Origin: Blumeriella jaapii
Taxonomy: Eukaryota; Ascomycota; Leotiomycetes; Helotiales; Drepanopezizaceae
Direction of reading: 5' to 3'
Length of the DNA stretch: 64,000 nt
Assembly: GCA_009599575.1 (NCBI GenBank)
Contig: VWND01000010.1
Location: forward strand, 826,501-890,500
This document shows, piece by piece, positions 21,772-33,622 of the stretch; the stretch's first letter is position 1, and each line of letters begins with the position of its first letter. The notes under the pieces were generated by a model. The model made no database searches, was not told the origin of the DNA, and saw only the letters and a program-made list of their open reading frames with translations. The position numbers were made by a program, and so were the translations under genes.

Positions 21772-23286
21772 CTAGAATTCCCCTCCATTCGCGCTTCCAT
21801 TCAAAGCTCTCGACATCCACATCCCGGCCAGTCCCCACATGCCCACCCTCCATCCTCTCCACAGCCCCGGCAGGCCTTGCCCTTTGCACTCCTTCGGCGG
21901 TTTTTTTCCTTTCACATTCTTGGAGAGGACAGGCGGTTCGCGAGCCCCCTCTTCACGGGCAATCATCCACATTGTCCCAAACACACCCCTGTACTCCCCA
22001 ACTTTGACGACGGTGTTGAGGTCTGATGACCAAGTTCCCTGGGCCCGCGCGATTTCCACGTCGGCAAGCAATACGGCGACCTGACCGCGTCGTAAGACGG
22101 TTTCCAAGGGTAGTTTGATGAAGAGCTCGGCGGTGTGAGAGAGGAATTTGAAGATGGAGTACGCGTTTGGTGTGAGCATGGGGTCGATGGAGAGGTGGGA
22201 GCGAAGGAGGAGCGGGGTGGTGTGGGAGACCGTGGGTGTGATGAGAGAGTGGAGGATTGTAGGGAAAAGGATGGATGCTGGGCAGATGTAGGAGGGGAGG
22301 GTTCTCAGCTGGGATGCTAAAGAGCGTCTTGGAGAAGCTACCGGCGTTACAATGAGTCTTTGCAGTCAGCATCATCCGGGGAGAAGTGGTAGGGAGCGTA
22401 CTTTGTTCGGATGAGGTCGAGGGGAGCCAGAATGACACCTGCAGTTGCCGCTGCTGCAACAGCCACGGCTAGAGATGCCCACGGGTATGTTGGCCCGATG
22501 AGACCGACAGATATTTCAGGATCAGGGACGTTCAACAAGGCGCCTATCATCCCTCTTGACCACTTTTCCAACGTCTGTAGCAGCAAGCTATAGACAAAGG
22601 TGATATTCGATGCTTTCCACACTCCCCATGCCCCCTCCTTTGACCATTCCTGCGAGACGACTTCCAAGATGGCATCTGGTCGTTTGAGAATGAACTGATG
22701 TGCTGGAGCCGCTGCCCGCTTGGGCGAAGGAGAAGGGGGAGGCCTCGAATCGCTACTATGCCGCCTCCGGCTCCTCGCCGGAGAGTACGAATGTGACGAC
22801 GGGGCCGAAGATGTGAAGTATGCCGGTTCGTCTGGATCCGAGTCGTCTGAAGGGTACTGTAGGAATTAGCCTACGCCATCAACGTTCTTCTCATGTCCAT
22901 ACATCGCTATACGCTGCGTCCCGATGACTCTGCCGCCGCGGTGCGAGCTCAACCGCCGTCCCGTCATCTTTCGCGTGGTTCCTAATCTGCAAGATCGTCT
23001 TCGCGACGTCGAACGGCTGGCCCAGGAGGATGCTCGTGTATTTGTAGAACCAGTCATCGATCTGCTGCTTCACCGATTGCACGGCAGACGGGGACCCGTA
23101 GTCTGTATAGTCGATTTCTGAAAGTATGTCGCGTGCAGACGAAGCGTAGGAGGCCGCACTGCCAATCCGCGGTCCCAAACCATGGGTGCCGGCGCTCGTC
23201 GTGCCAGGCAGATCCTGCGGAAGTCCAACAGACGGTGGTTTGTAGTATGGCCTCAACGGATTCGGGCCTTCTCGTGGGGTAGACAT
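21772..23286 (-). CDS. UGO1: Mitochondrial outer-membrane fusion protein Ugo1
   Basis: A modified mitochondrial-carrier protein of the outer membrane that works with Fzo1 and Mgm1 in mitochondrial fusion. The model is complement(join(21772..22357,22402..22856,22903..23286)), 474 aa. The N-terminus is cytosolic (MSTPREGPNPLRPYYKPPS). YTSILLGQPFDVAKTILQ is a degenerate carrier signature near residue 95, and a second carrier-like repeat reads GVILAPLDLIRTKL. A third segment near the C-terminus holds ELFIKLPLETVLRR, followed by GLWRGWRVGMWGLAG. A charged linker (SDDSDPDEP) separates the first two parts. Introns are 45 and 44-46 nt and the total is divisible by three. The gene is divergent from the ferredoxin gene across 348 bp. 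Confidence 0.88.
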
Positions 23287-23634
23287 CGTGTTATGGGAGT
23301 TCGTTTCCAACGTATAGAGTACGTTCAAAAAGGGTTTGGCGGACCACGAATTTGGCTGGAGTCTGGACTGCGTAGAAAAAAGCTTCTTCGACAGGGGGGG
23401 TTGTCAGCCCCTCCAACCGCTTTTCCAAGTTCAAATATTTTGATTCCAACCGAACAACGTCCAACAGACCCGACGAACTGCCAGCCATTCCAACGATCGA
23501 AGGCTGACCAATTGGTTGGGAATAGCATCGTCGCTTGCTCGACCCGGATTCGGCCATCAAAGTTGCTCGCCAACGATTGCTCTTTGGCGCATTCAGTAAA
23601 GCGACAACTCTGAGCTTGAGCTCACTCCGTTGCA
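23287..23634. promoter_or_regulatory. Shared divergent promoter, UGO1 / YAH1
   Basis: 348 bp between the start codons of two divergent mitochondrial genes. No specific site was recognised. Confidence 0.45.
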
Positions 23635-24388
23635 ATGTCCCTGACACCAAGGACAACAGCTGGCAGTATGTCTGCGCTGGGGAGAAGGTCACTGCAATGT
23701 CTACGGGCACTGACTCCAAGTCAGAGACGATTTATATCCCGGAGACCGGCGTCGCGATCTACCGCGCCCGCTCCAGCGAAGCCGGATGCAGTGGCCACAG
23801 GTAGCTCTCAAGTTCAACGTCAGATCATTCGTCAGTCGAGGCACTCTGTCATGTCTAGCGCCAGCCGGCGAGCATTCTCTGCAACTGCGGCAGCTTCCCA
23901 TGGCCATTGGGAACCTCCGCCGCCCGGGAAAGAGTATCTATTAGCCTAAGCTTGTTGAAAGAGATCAGGTCCTGACACGAGGTAGACTCTATGTTACATT
24001 CATCGACAAGGAAGGGAACGAGGACAAGCTGGCCGTCAACGAGGGAGACAATCTTCTGACAATTGCCCAAGCCAACGATATTGACATGGAAGGCAAGTTC
24101 ACACGCCTCAATCTACCTGTTTTTCGCTGGCTGACCCATACAGGCGCCTGCGAAGGATCATGCACATGCTCAACATGCCACGTCATTGTCCAAGACGAAG
24201 CGATGTATGACAAGTTGACAGAGGCAGAGGACGACGAGAACGATATGTTGGATCTGGCATTTGGCTTGACGGAGACCTCGAGATTGGGCTGCCAGGTCGT
24301 TATGACGCCGGAGTTGGATGGACTAGTCGTAAGGTTGCCAGCAATGACAAGGAACATGCAGGCCAGCGATTTTGAGAAGAGAAAATAG
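23635..24388 (+). CDS. YAH1: Mitochondrial [2Fe-2S] ferredoxin (adrenodoxin type, Yah1-like)
   Basis: A matrix electron carrier for Fe-S cluster assembly and heme A/ubiquinone synthesis. The model is join(23635..23933,23986..24092,24144..24388), 216 aa. Residues 1-~90 are an Arg/Ser-rich presequence. The domain begins GKELYVTFIDKEG. The cluster ligands are Cys138, Cys144, Cys147 (ACEGSCTCSTC) and Cys185 (RLGCQVV), with the adrenodoxin spacing C-x5-C-x2-C-x37-C. The second intron (24093-24143) begins GCAAGT: it is a GC-AG intron, and no GT donor nearby keeps DMEG joined in frame to ACEGSC. The intron falls directly before the ligand loop. The gene converges on RRP15. Confidence 0.93.
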
Positions 24389-24658
24389 GAGAAATGGAAT
24401 TGGAGAACGGATCATTATACAGACTCGGAGGCCAGGTTTTCGCGAGCAGAGGAGTTTGGGGCGGGAGAACCACACGTGGAGCGGCAATGCATCTTGTTCG
24501 GGGATTCTGTCATTGCCCATGTACATTACAACTCAGTGGCTGTACAAAAGTCTAGTGTGGATTGCATCCTACTATGATGCTAGACACAACGCCGAAACCC
24601 TTCTCATCGCCTGGCAGCCTTTTCAGGAATTGCGGAGAAAATCTCATCAGAGAACCTT

Positions 24659-25522
24659 CTATGCTTCCTCTATGGCACCAGCTTTCAAGCCACCACCGCC
24701 TCCAGCAATGAGATCCAAGAAGCCCTTTTTACTCATCTCCGTGACCTTCTCCTCCCGTCTCCCCTGCCCAACCAAGCCCTTCCTCCTCGCTTCCCTGGCA
24801 GCTTCCTCTCCTTTGACTTGCGCAGCTCTGACGGCATTGAAAAGCTTCACCACACCCCTTTGCGCCGTTTTTCTCAATCTCTTCTCCAGCTCCTGGGTCT
24901 CTTGTACAGTTGGCCCATCCTTCACCCCATTCGCAGCATCAAAAGCTGTACTCGCCCCCAGCACATCCTTCACCCGTCCCTTGTCCAGGGCCTCTCTCCT
25001 TTCTGCTCGCAACTTGTGCCTTGCCGCTTTCTCGAGTGCCAGATCCGTAATTTCTTTGCTGGCTTGAATCGCATCCACGCTGCGCGATAGCACGGGATCA
25101 CTGCGCTTACTCGTTGACAGCTTAGACCCCAGAATCTTGGACATAGACGTGGCGAATGCTTCGGGATCATTGCGCTTCCGTTTTTTGATCAAGTTGGGAT
25201 TGTCGTTCTCCTCATTGTCAGAGCCAGATTCGGAATCCGAATTCGATGCATCTGTGACTTCCTCCTCCTCGTCTCCTAGCTCGGGTTCGTCGTTGCCGAG
25301 CTCAATATCTGATTCTTCCGCGGCGCCCAGATCTGTAGTGTCCAGGACTTCTTCATCGGAGTCTTGCAGGTTAACGGCTGGAAAATCTTGCGTTGCCTCG
25401 GGTTCATCTTCAGAGGAGGATTGATTGTCGTAGTCGGTCTGCTTCTTGAATTTCTTCTTTGGTCGAGACTTGCTCTTCACCGCTTCCTCCACCTTGCGCT
25501 TTTTCGAGACATTTCCTGCCAT
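24659..25522 (-). CDS. RRP15: Ribosomal RNA-processing protein Rrp15
   Basis: A nucleolar factor of the pre-60S particle needed for processing of 27S pre-rRNA. A single exon of 287 aa. The first 35 residues are basic (KKRKVEEAVKSK, RPKKKFKKQ), followed by a long Asp/Glu/Ser-rich region to about residue 108. The conserved Rrp15p domain begins near 115 (DPEAFATSMSKILGSKL) and includes DPVLSRS, LRAERREALDKGRVKDVLG and the ELEKRLRKTAQRGVVKLFNA stretch. The tail has KKGFLDLIAGGG, typical of the family. The gene is divergent from SRP54 with 192 bp between start codons and converges on the ferredoxin gene. Confidence 0.92.
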   Translation of the reverse strand: MAGNVSKKRKVEEAVKSKSRPKKKFKKQTDYDNQSSSEDEPEATQDFPAVNLQDSDEEVLDTTDLGAAEESDIELGNDEPELGDEEEEVTDASNSDSESGSDNEENDNPNLIKKRKRNDPEAFATSMSKILGSKLSTSKRSDPVLSRSVDAIQASKEITDLALEKAARHKLRAERREALDKGRVKDVLGASTAFDAANGVKDGPTVQETQELEKRLRKTAQRGVVKLFNAVRAAQVKGEEAAREARRKGLVGQGRREEKVTEMSKKGFLDLIAGGGGGLKAGAIEEA

Positions 25523-25714
25523 CGTGTGAGCTTGTTTGCGTTGGTCGTGTAGTCTGTTGGTGACATGTACGAACTTTACAATTATTTCGTTATCGAGAAG
25601 CTAAATTATGGCCGAAGATCTGCCGATTGTCACTTTAGCCCCGCCACAACCCATATTCCCTCCCTATACTGTATCAACCACGACTCCTTCACATTCCCTC
25701 ATACCAACAGCAAA
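25523..25714. promoter_or_regulatory. Shared divergent promoter, RRP15 / SRP54
   Basis: Only 192 bp between start codons of two divergent essential genes; both leaders and core promoters must be contained here. Confidence 0.5.
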
Positions 25715-27325
25715 ATGGTTCTTCAAGATCTTGGGCGGCGCATCAATGCCGCTGTCAGCGATCTGACAAGGTCCACCAATCTAGACGAGAAGGTTGGAAC
25801 CTACTGGCCACCTGGCGCTCTCCTCTAACGGTGACAGGCATTCGACAGTATGATCAAAGAGATTTGCGCCGCTCTCCTCGAAGCAGATGTAAATGTACGA
25901 TTAGTTGGGAACCTGCGGAAATCCATTAAGGCATCTGTCAACTTCAAGGACCTAGCGCCAGGCGTAAACAAAAAACGACTCATCCAGAAAGCAGTCTTCG
26001 ACGAACTTGTCAAACTGGTGGATCCTCATGCCGAACCGTTCAAACCGAAGAAGGGAAAGGCGAATGTTATCATGTTTGTGGGACTGCAGGGTGCGGGCAA
26101 GACGACAACGTGTACGAAGCTCGCTCGGCACTATCAGTCACGGGGGTTCAAGGCATGCTTGGTCTGCGCAGATACCTTCCGTGCTGGAGCTTTTGATCAG
26201 CTGAAGCAGAATGCGACAAAAGCGAAAATTCCCTACTATGGCTCCTTGACCCAGACAGATCCTGCTGTGGTTGCCAGAGAAGGTGTAGAGAAGTTCAAGA
26301 AAGAGAGGTTTGAGATTATAATCGTGGACACCTCCGGGAGACATCGACAGGAGGATGCGCTGTTTCAAGAGATGGTGGATATTCAGACAGCAGTAAAGCC
26401 GGATCAGACGATCATGGTTCTCGATGCCAGTATCGGACAACAAGCTGAGGCGCAAAGCAAAGCTTTCAAGGAAACTGCCGATTTTGGGGCTATCATCATC
26501 ACCAAAACGGACGGACACGCCAGCGGAGGAGGAGCTATCTCGGCTGTTGCGGCGACACATACACCTATCGTGTTCATCGGAACCGGAGAACACATGCTAG
26601 ACTTGGAAAGATTTGCGCCACAGCAGTTCGTGTCCAAACTGCTAGGCATGGGGGACATGCAGGGCTTGGTAGAGCACGTACAGTCACTCAAGCTGGACCA
26701 GAAGGACACCATGAAGCATATCGCCGAGGGAGTCTTTACAGTACGCGATCTCAGGGATCAATTATCCAACATCATGAAGATGGGCCCGCTTTCGAAAATG
26801 GCAGGCATGATTCCGGGCATGAGCGGCATGATGCAAGGCATGGATGACGAAGAAGGTTCCATGAAGCTCAAGCGCATGATTTACATCTGCGATTCCATGA
26901 CCGTCAAGGAACTGGATAGCGACGGCAAGATGTTCATCGAGCAGCCTACGCGCATGACACGGATTGCGTTAGGAAGCGGCACTAGCGTTCGCGAAGTCGA
27001 GGATATGCTTACCCAGCACAAAATGATGGCTGGCATGGCAAAGAAGATGGGTGGTAACATGAAGAACCTGCAAAAGGCCCAAGGCGCCATGGGCGGTGGC
27101 AACAAGCAGCAGCAAATGGCTGCCATGCAGAAACGGTTAGCCAGTATGGGCGGAGGGGGTGCTGGGGGCGGCATGCCTGATATGGGTTCGCTGATGAAAA
27201 TGTTTGGTGGGGGCGGTGGTGCGGGTGGCATGCCTGGGATGCCGGGTGGTATGGACATGCAAGCCATGATGAAGCAGATGGGCGGCATGATGGGAGGCGG
27301 TAGCGGTAGAGGAGGACGGCGGTAA
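25715..27325 (+). CDS. SRP54: Signal recognition particle GTPase subunit SRP54
   Basis: The GTPase of the cytosolic signal recognition particle; it binds signal peptides and SRP RNA and docks ribosomes at the ER. The model is join(25715..25792,25838..27325), 521 aa. The N domain begins [17 protein letters not shown]. The G domain carries [15 protein letters not shown] (P-loop, ~108), [15 protein letters not shown], the DTSGRH switch and [11 protein letters not shown]. The M domain is Met-rich and ends in a Gly/Met-rich tail ([16 protein letters not shown]), as in fungal orthologues. The single intron (25793-25837, 45 nt) starts with the weak donor GTTGGA and contains a CTCTAAC branch-like site; it separates DEK from AFDSMIKEI. 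Confidence 0.96.
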
Positions 27326-28863
27326 CTACCCCATACCATGAGAATCCCAACCGGACTGGGATGAACGAGCCAAAGAAGTGCATCAGCGCGGCGTTCGGGG
27401 CGTCAAGAATCACGATGATCGGATATCCTAAAATACTAACTAGCATGTACATAACACAAGCTCAAAAGCCTCTTGACACGCAAATCCCGGTCATGGAGGT
27501 GATAAAAATCCAAACATCCGATTGATCCTTTGTCTTGGTCTATAAAGACTCTCTTACAATTCGCCGGCTTCTTCATCTTCTATCTTATGAACTCACTGCG
27601 AATTCCTTTCGATGTCGTTCGAGTCTTAGCTCAGCACCCTCTGGCACCCAGCAATCGTCCATCATCGCCCTTGTATTTCAGATATGGATCATATCGAAGA
27701 GTTTACCTAGACTGGGATTGGTATTCTGGCGATCAAGGATAAGAACATTGGCTCTGGTTTTTCGAGTGCATTTGTTCACGTGACATTATCACGTGTGAAT
27801 TGCTTCCCCCCCAGATCCCATGATCTCGAATGTACTGTAATTAACTTTCTTGAGGGGTTTTGTCTGCTAGGTATTTATGACATGGAGCCTTGGAGCTTGC
27901 GAGTGGATGAAAAAATTCCTGCCTTCCACATGTTCGAACTCATCTTCTCCTGGCAATATTCGACGCTGTTGTGTAGAAAGTGGAAATTTTCTCCGGAAAT
28001 TGATCACTCCACACAAGATAGAAATATCTCACGCGATAGCTGAGATTCTGAGATTGATCCAGATGAAGCTCATCGCACCCTTTTGGCTCATGTCACAAGG
28101 ACACGCAAGTGGCTCTATTCAAAGGCTGGTTTTTACAAAGCAAGTGGCGGCTGGAGCAGGCAACCCGGAACTTCGAAAGCAACTCACCAAATGGGATGAA
28201 AACCGTTGTGGTCATCTTGAGGAGGCTTATGCTTGATCTTTTAGCACGAGCTGATGCAGGCTCCCAATCCATACTTCGTACCGGCTTGCCCAGTCTCGAT
28301 CACAATGAGAGCGGCGACGAGCTTGGTCTCGCGCCACTAACCTACATTCCACTCAGATACCAGATTCCTCATCCTCTTATTCCAAATTAATACAGAAAAC
28401 TTGGCCATCAAAACTCACCTAGGTACGATGTTCAGTGCAAGACTCGGGTCTAAGTTGAGAAATCCGAAGCGAACACTTGTACAGCACCAAACTAAGAACC
28501 TTAATCCAATATCCTCATCCATTCCAGGCGTCAGGTGCATTACACAAGCCATTCCGTATGTATTCTCAATTGCCTTCCGATGCTGACTCGGTGCTTCTTC
28601 TTCCGTAAATCCTTGAGTAGTTGTATCTATTGGGACGGACGCAAGCCTCACCGCCATCTTCATGTCTGGAATGAAGGATGCTTATCTTTATTCTCACTGA
28701 TACCGAAAAGCATCTGTCAAATCAGGTACGCCGAGAAGATAACCTGACATGGCATGTATTCAGCGGAGCAACCGGCCGTAGAATCGCGCGGTGCGAGGTG
28801 GTTCGCACAAGAAGCTCGTTCAACTACCACAAGGTCTAGCATTACTACAGGGGAAAACTTTGG
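27326..28863. other. Intergenic region
   Basis: About 1.5 kb, A+T-leaning, with only short frames lacking motifs. Nothing recognised. Confidence 0.45.
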
Positions 28864-29916
28864 CTACTCGATCCTTGCCGCTTCAGCTTCATTGCTAGCT
28901 AAGATATCTTTCAGGATTTCCTCAACCTCTACCTCCGTAATACCCTTGATCCCAAGAAGCTCATTGTCGGTCGTCTCGAATCGACCTCCGTACTTGCTCT
29001 GAAAAATAGCCACGAACAAGTAACCTACCATTACATCCATCGAATGGTTACCTGTGCAAAACATGATGTTCGTCCACTGCTCAATGTCATCCAGATCGAC
29101 TGACACGGGATTCCAAGTCCTGGTCGGTGCCACCTTCTTTGCTAGTGCAAGAATTTGGTTTTGCGAAATGGCGATGTCTTCGACGCGGACCGTACGGTTC
29201 TTGGTCTCCTCAGGATGGGTGAGAACGCCCACTACGGCACGGGCAACTGTTGCAAGAGTGGTGGTGCTGAATTCGAAGTCGCCGCTACCGTAAAGGGTCG
29301 GTTCGGTAGACTGCAAATTCAAGAGGAAGCTCTTCTTAAGACACCAGTCGAGGAACGAGTTGTTGACGATGTATGTATAGGAGACTGGGGAGGAAGATTA
29401 GCTCGTTCTTTCCCTATGGTGGACACTGACGCCAGGAGCCTATCCATCTATGTTGCACTCACTATCCGCACCAACAGCAATCTTTTCCTCGATGCTCTTC
29501 CGCGCCGCAAGCTTGGGTATAAAGACCGGCAAGGACCCAGCCTTCTCCAGATCACACCCGAACTCCGAAGGGAGAACGCGCTTGACCCCTGCAGCAATGG
29601 CAGCATCAAAGAATTTGTACTGAATGAGGAGTCCGCTGATCCCTATGGCCAAGACGAGGGCATCTTGCCCCTTCAAAGCGAAGATGAGCTCTTCCACAGA
29701 ATCATAGTCGACCTTGATAACCTTGACTGACGATGGGAATACAGCTGTTGATGATGTTCGGGTAATGGCAGTGACGGTAAACAATCCGGATTCGACCAAA
29801 GTTTTGAGGACAACGCTACCAAGAGCACCGGTACCCTAAGATGTCAGTACGTCGTCGCGATACGAAGGGGAGATTGAGGATACGCCAACAATGGCGACGT
29901 TCTTGATGGACGTCAT
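28864..29916 (-). CDS. NmrA-like / isoflavone reductase-like NAD(P)-binding protein
   Basis: An atypical short-chain dehydrogenase of the NmrA-like family; members are NAD(P)-sensing regulators or reductases of phenylpropanoid-like substrates. The model is complement(join(28864..29384,29463..29835,29884..29916)), 308 aa. The dinucleotide-binding Gly motif VAIVGGTGALG lies across the first intron, followed by strand VKVIKVDYDS and helix QDALVLAIG. LPSEFGCDLE matches the family's conserved Ser/Glu/Phe region. The C-terminal half (NNSFLDWCLKKSF, TTTLATVARAVVGVLTHPEE) is the variable substrate part. Start ATG 29916; introns of 48 and 78 nt; total divisible by three. It lacks a near neighbour that would suggest a pathway. 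It is distinct from the NmrA regulator at 54872-56458. Confidence 0.82.
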
Positions 29917-32041
29917 TTTGTAGGTAGATCCAGATGGAAGTCTTCGGAGGGAGTGCAGCAGTGAAAGAGAGAGCTGCTAAGAGGCAATTGGAGTATATCA
30001 AGAGTTGAAGAGTAAGGGCCTTTGAACAAGACGATTGCACATTTTCTTTCCCAGAAGGAAGGATCGATTTACAGCTTCTTGTACTTGTGCAACGATACTT
30101 ACCTTGGGTAGATTCAGTCCATCTGAAGCAGAAGTATCTGAAAAATCAAGACCATGTAAAGCTTAGGAAAGCACGATGATAGACCAGACCTACAGTAACA
30201 CAGATCAAGGGTCTCTAAGCCCGAAGCCCAACGCATCAAATCCCATCCTCCTTGAGAACATAAGAGAGACAGAGTCTGATGTCAACAAGAGCCGGTAGGC
30301 TGGCCGATCCCACCCCCCTCTGCAGCCGGCTCCAGTACGATACAGCTTCCGTCACCTGCTCCGACCAAACATTTCCCAACGCGCAACGGGGAGTCTGGAG
30401 ATTGAATGTGACTCGACGCCTCCTCTTGAAGTTTTGGACCTACTGCCTCTATCATCACGGACATGGAATCTCGGCTGCATCAATGGTCATTTCAGCGATG
30501 TGGGAGGCCTTCTCGCGCAACGAGCATCTATCAGGCCATGGGAGACGCATGACCAGGACAACCTCTTGATATGCAAGGTGTGCGGCCAAAAGTTCATTTG
30601 AAAGTGAGTCGTGTGAATAATCATGAAGTTCGACACCAGTCACGTGTGCAGGCAGTCTCCCCTTTCCGCGCTCGTATCAAGAGACCTTGGAGGATCTTCT
30701 CATATGCTCGTCAGTGTGACGGTGTAATGACAGTCCGTAATACCCCCTATCAGTTGCCAAGTCTAGTTAGTACATACAGTAACTCCCTTCAAAGGCACTT
30801 GGCGAGGCATAGAGATACCTACAGGACAAATCCTTCGGGCAGAAGTAAACGAGCCTGCATAGGTATGGATGTAGATGAGAAAACGATGACCAACACATGT
30901 ATATTTGGCCAAACTTCCAATGTCACAAAATCTCCCGATCCAAAAGGTCCCACCGAAGCACGTAACGCCTCCGATGCGTTCAAGTTGACCGGTCCTACTA
31001 GCTTGGTGGACTGGTCGACGGTTCGACCTACGGTGGGATCCTTATTCAGCTCAGTATCTCGAATCTTACTTCACTCATTTCCATCACCGCTGGACGCTCG
31101 TCCATCGTCCATCGTCCATCGTCCGGGCAGGAGAAGGGATACCCTCGTTGTTTCTTCCGCAAAGATGAGGAGAGCCTGGCTGCGGGATAGGCACACACAG
31201 ACAAGATTCCGGTCTATACATATATGTCTTTATACCATTTGTTCGCAATGCTGACTATTTGTATCTCGAACTAGGAACCTCTGAATGGAAATCATTTGCA
31301 ACCCCATGGCAAGATCCTCTGGTCGTGCAGCTGCTTCCTCGTCTGGCAAACAAGTTCCCTCGGTGCCCTTTGCGGTTGTCCCTCACTTTCGCAGCGTTCC
31401 GTCACAGCAAAGGATGGAATGTATCAGCCCCTCTCCATGGATCTTTGCTAGTCAGCTCTCCTCAACATTGTCTTCGCTCTCTATTTTGGGTTCAGTAGGG
31501 ACAATCGACGAATTCCTCAGACACAAAGAGAGAAGGTTGCAGGCAGAGACTTTGCAACACGTCACTTCGAGATTGATGCGTACCTGAGCGTACTTCAGGA
31601 TCAACCACAAGGTAGAAATTTACCATTCCGATACCACTACGAATGTCAAGATCAGACTCGCCCTGGTTGGCAGGAGGCGGTAGTTGCACGCGTGAAGAAA
31701 CTTCTCTTCGCCGCCCTCGTCTTCTATCACCTCCTCGGCCTTCAACTCTCCGCAGGAGTTGGAACGCTCACCAATCTTGCAAATGATCGGCGCCTGGGCA
31801 ATGTTGAAGAGGCTTCTCTCGCACATGGCCAAGCTCGAGAACAAACGGATCCTTTCCACGAAGGCGTAGATCTCAACGCCGATTGCATAGGCAACCTACT
31901 TCTATTGAGTGATACCAAGGGAGCTTGCTTCGACGCCACAGCAGATCTTGCAAAACAGAAACGGAGCGGCGGCCTTGGAAGATCTTGGCCAATTCAGTGT
32001 TTGTTTTGCTATATCAAGTGCTCTTGTCTGACCACGAGAGT

Positions 32042-32084
32042 AGTACTGTATGTACAGTACTGGACATACATACTGTACATACAT
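32042..32084. repeat. TACTGTAC/GTACAGT word cluster
   Basis: Contains GTACTGTATGTACAGTACTG followed by CATACTGTACATACA. Confidence 0.6.
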
Positions 32085-32570
32085 CCATATACGGAGTTAC
32101 CGTCTTGGCCGACAAAAGCAATTTTCCGCGGGCGCTAAAGAAACCGGAAGGGGAATTGAATTGCGCCGGCGGAAAAGTCCCAGCACGCCAAGCACTTCCT
32201 TGGCGGGATCGCGGATGGCGCAGTGCCGCTCAATCTTTACAGCTCAGAGGGGAGGAGAGGGGAATTCCGCCCCGCGAGGTCTTGGCACCTTGGCATTTGC
32301 GACACGAGACGATGAGTAATCAACGCTCCCGGCCCTTTTGTACTGTGCTGTACTGTACATTCATGTACAGGTCTTGGCCTCTTGCATTAATCTTCAGTAT
32401 CTTGTTTTCATCGTGGCTGGTCGAGCCGACTGTGTTCGGCTCTCTTGTTTTCCTCCATTCGCTCTGTTTACAGTCGTGTCTTTGTCTTCGTGTCTTCGTG
32501 TCTTCCTTCGTATCACGCAAACGCAAATAGCTTGCATTGTAGCATGACTTGGCAGTAATGCCGAGTCTTG

Positions 32571-32612
32571 TACTAGTACATACATATGTACTACTGTATG
32601 TACGTACAGTAC
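32571..32612. repeat. TACTGTAC/GTACAGT word cluster
   Basis: Contains TAGTACATACATATGTACTA, then CTGTATGTACGTACAGTACAG, partly palindromic. Confidence 0.6.
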
Positions 32613-33622
32613 AGATACAGACTGCACATCGCCAGTTGTGGCGCGCTTCTGCCTCAGTTTTAAATGGAGAATTGCATTAGTGATGCTTGTCATCCATTGT
32701 CCTGTACTATGATTGGTCTTGCCTCCTCTGATACTCTCTGATACTCTCTGACTTCTGCAAGTGACAATCTGTACAGTAAGGGCATCCGTCACCGGCGAAA
32801 TAAGCGAGATTTCGAACATAACAAACATCACAACCATTTTCGTATGCAACAACTTTCAGCGCTCATCTTGTATATCCTCCGTGAACTCCATGAGGCACCC
32901 GCTAAATCAAGCCAGAGCTTTTGTCCCGATTCTTTGCGGTCGATGTGACATGGAAGTGAACTTGACTTTCCAGCTTGAACCTTTCGCCGACCACGGATCC
33001 CCCCCCCCCGCTTCATTCCACGGGAACTAAAATGCCGCCGCCAGACTTGGCTGCGTTCTGGGCATTCTCGTCATCCATGATCATCGATCTCATCATCAAC
33101 TCGACTACTACACAGTGCAGAGGAGGGGAGTCGTAGTACCGGCATCAGGGAGTAGTCGAAGCAGAAGTACAGTACATTGTAAGTCATGCTCAAAACACAC
33201 CATCATGCACGAAGGGTCGGTGTCGAGCCTCTCCACTGAAGCATAATACCGACACTCTCGTACTCCACGCCCACATTGACAAAAATTTTCGTCAAGGGAC
33301 GACGGGCTCGAACATCACACACAAACACACGACCGGCGCTTGGATTGAAGTGTGCACTGGCCTGTGCTGTAGGATGTAAGTAAGAGATCTGCTAGCGTCC
33401 CTCGGGGTACTGAATATGTTCTCTCTCTCTCCCTCTCTCTCTTTTCTCTGTGTCTGAGAAAAGACAAATATGCCGATACAACCAGCGGGAATGCTCTGTT
33501 GCTGCTTACAACAAACATTGTTCACGGGTTGAATGACGGATCGCTGACGTTCATGTTCAGCTTCTGTACTTCCGCTCTTTCGGGTACGGATACATCTGCC
33601 ACTCTGCGTGGTGTTCTGGAAG

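Larger units (their letters stand above)
29917..33622. other. Large intergenic region
   Basis: 3.7 kb without a supported gene. TACTGTAC-type clusters occur at 32042-32084, 32340-32370 and 32571-32612, with a CT microsatellite at about 33419-33442. An open stretch around 30320-30600 without a start is noted but not called. A 148-codon frame at 31692 begins with GTG. Confidence 0.45.

Noticed and set aside
30320..30600. Open stretch ending DNLLICKVCGQKFI with a zinc-finger-like CxxC
   Set aside because: No start codon, only one CxxC and no partner His/Cys; it could be a gene relic but cannot be supported.
31692..32138. Open frame starting like a signal peptide (KKLLFAALVFYHLLG)
   Set aside because: The first codon is GTG, and the rest is unpatterned and runs into a TACTGTAC repeat cluster.
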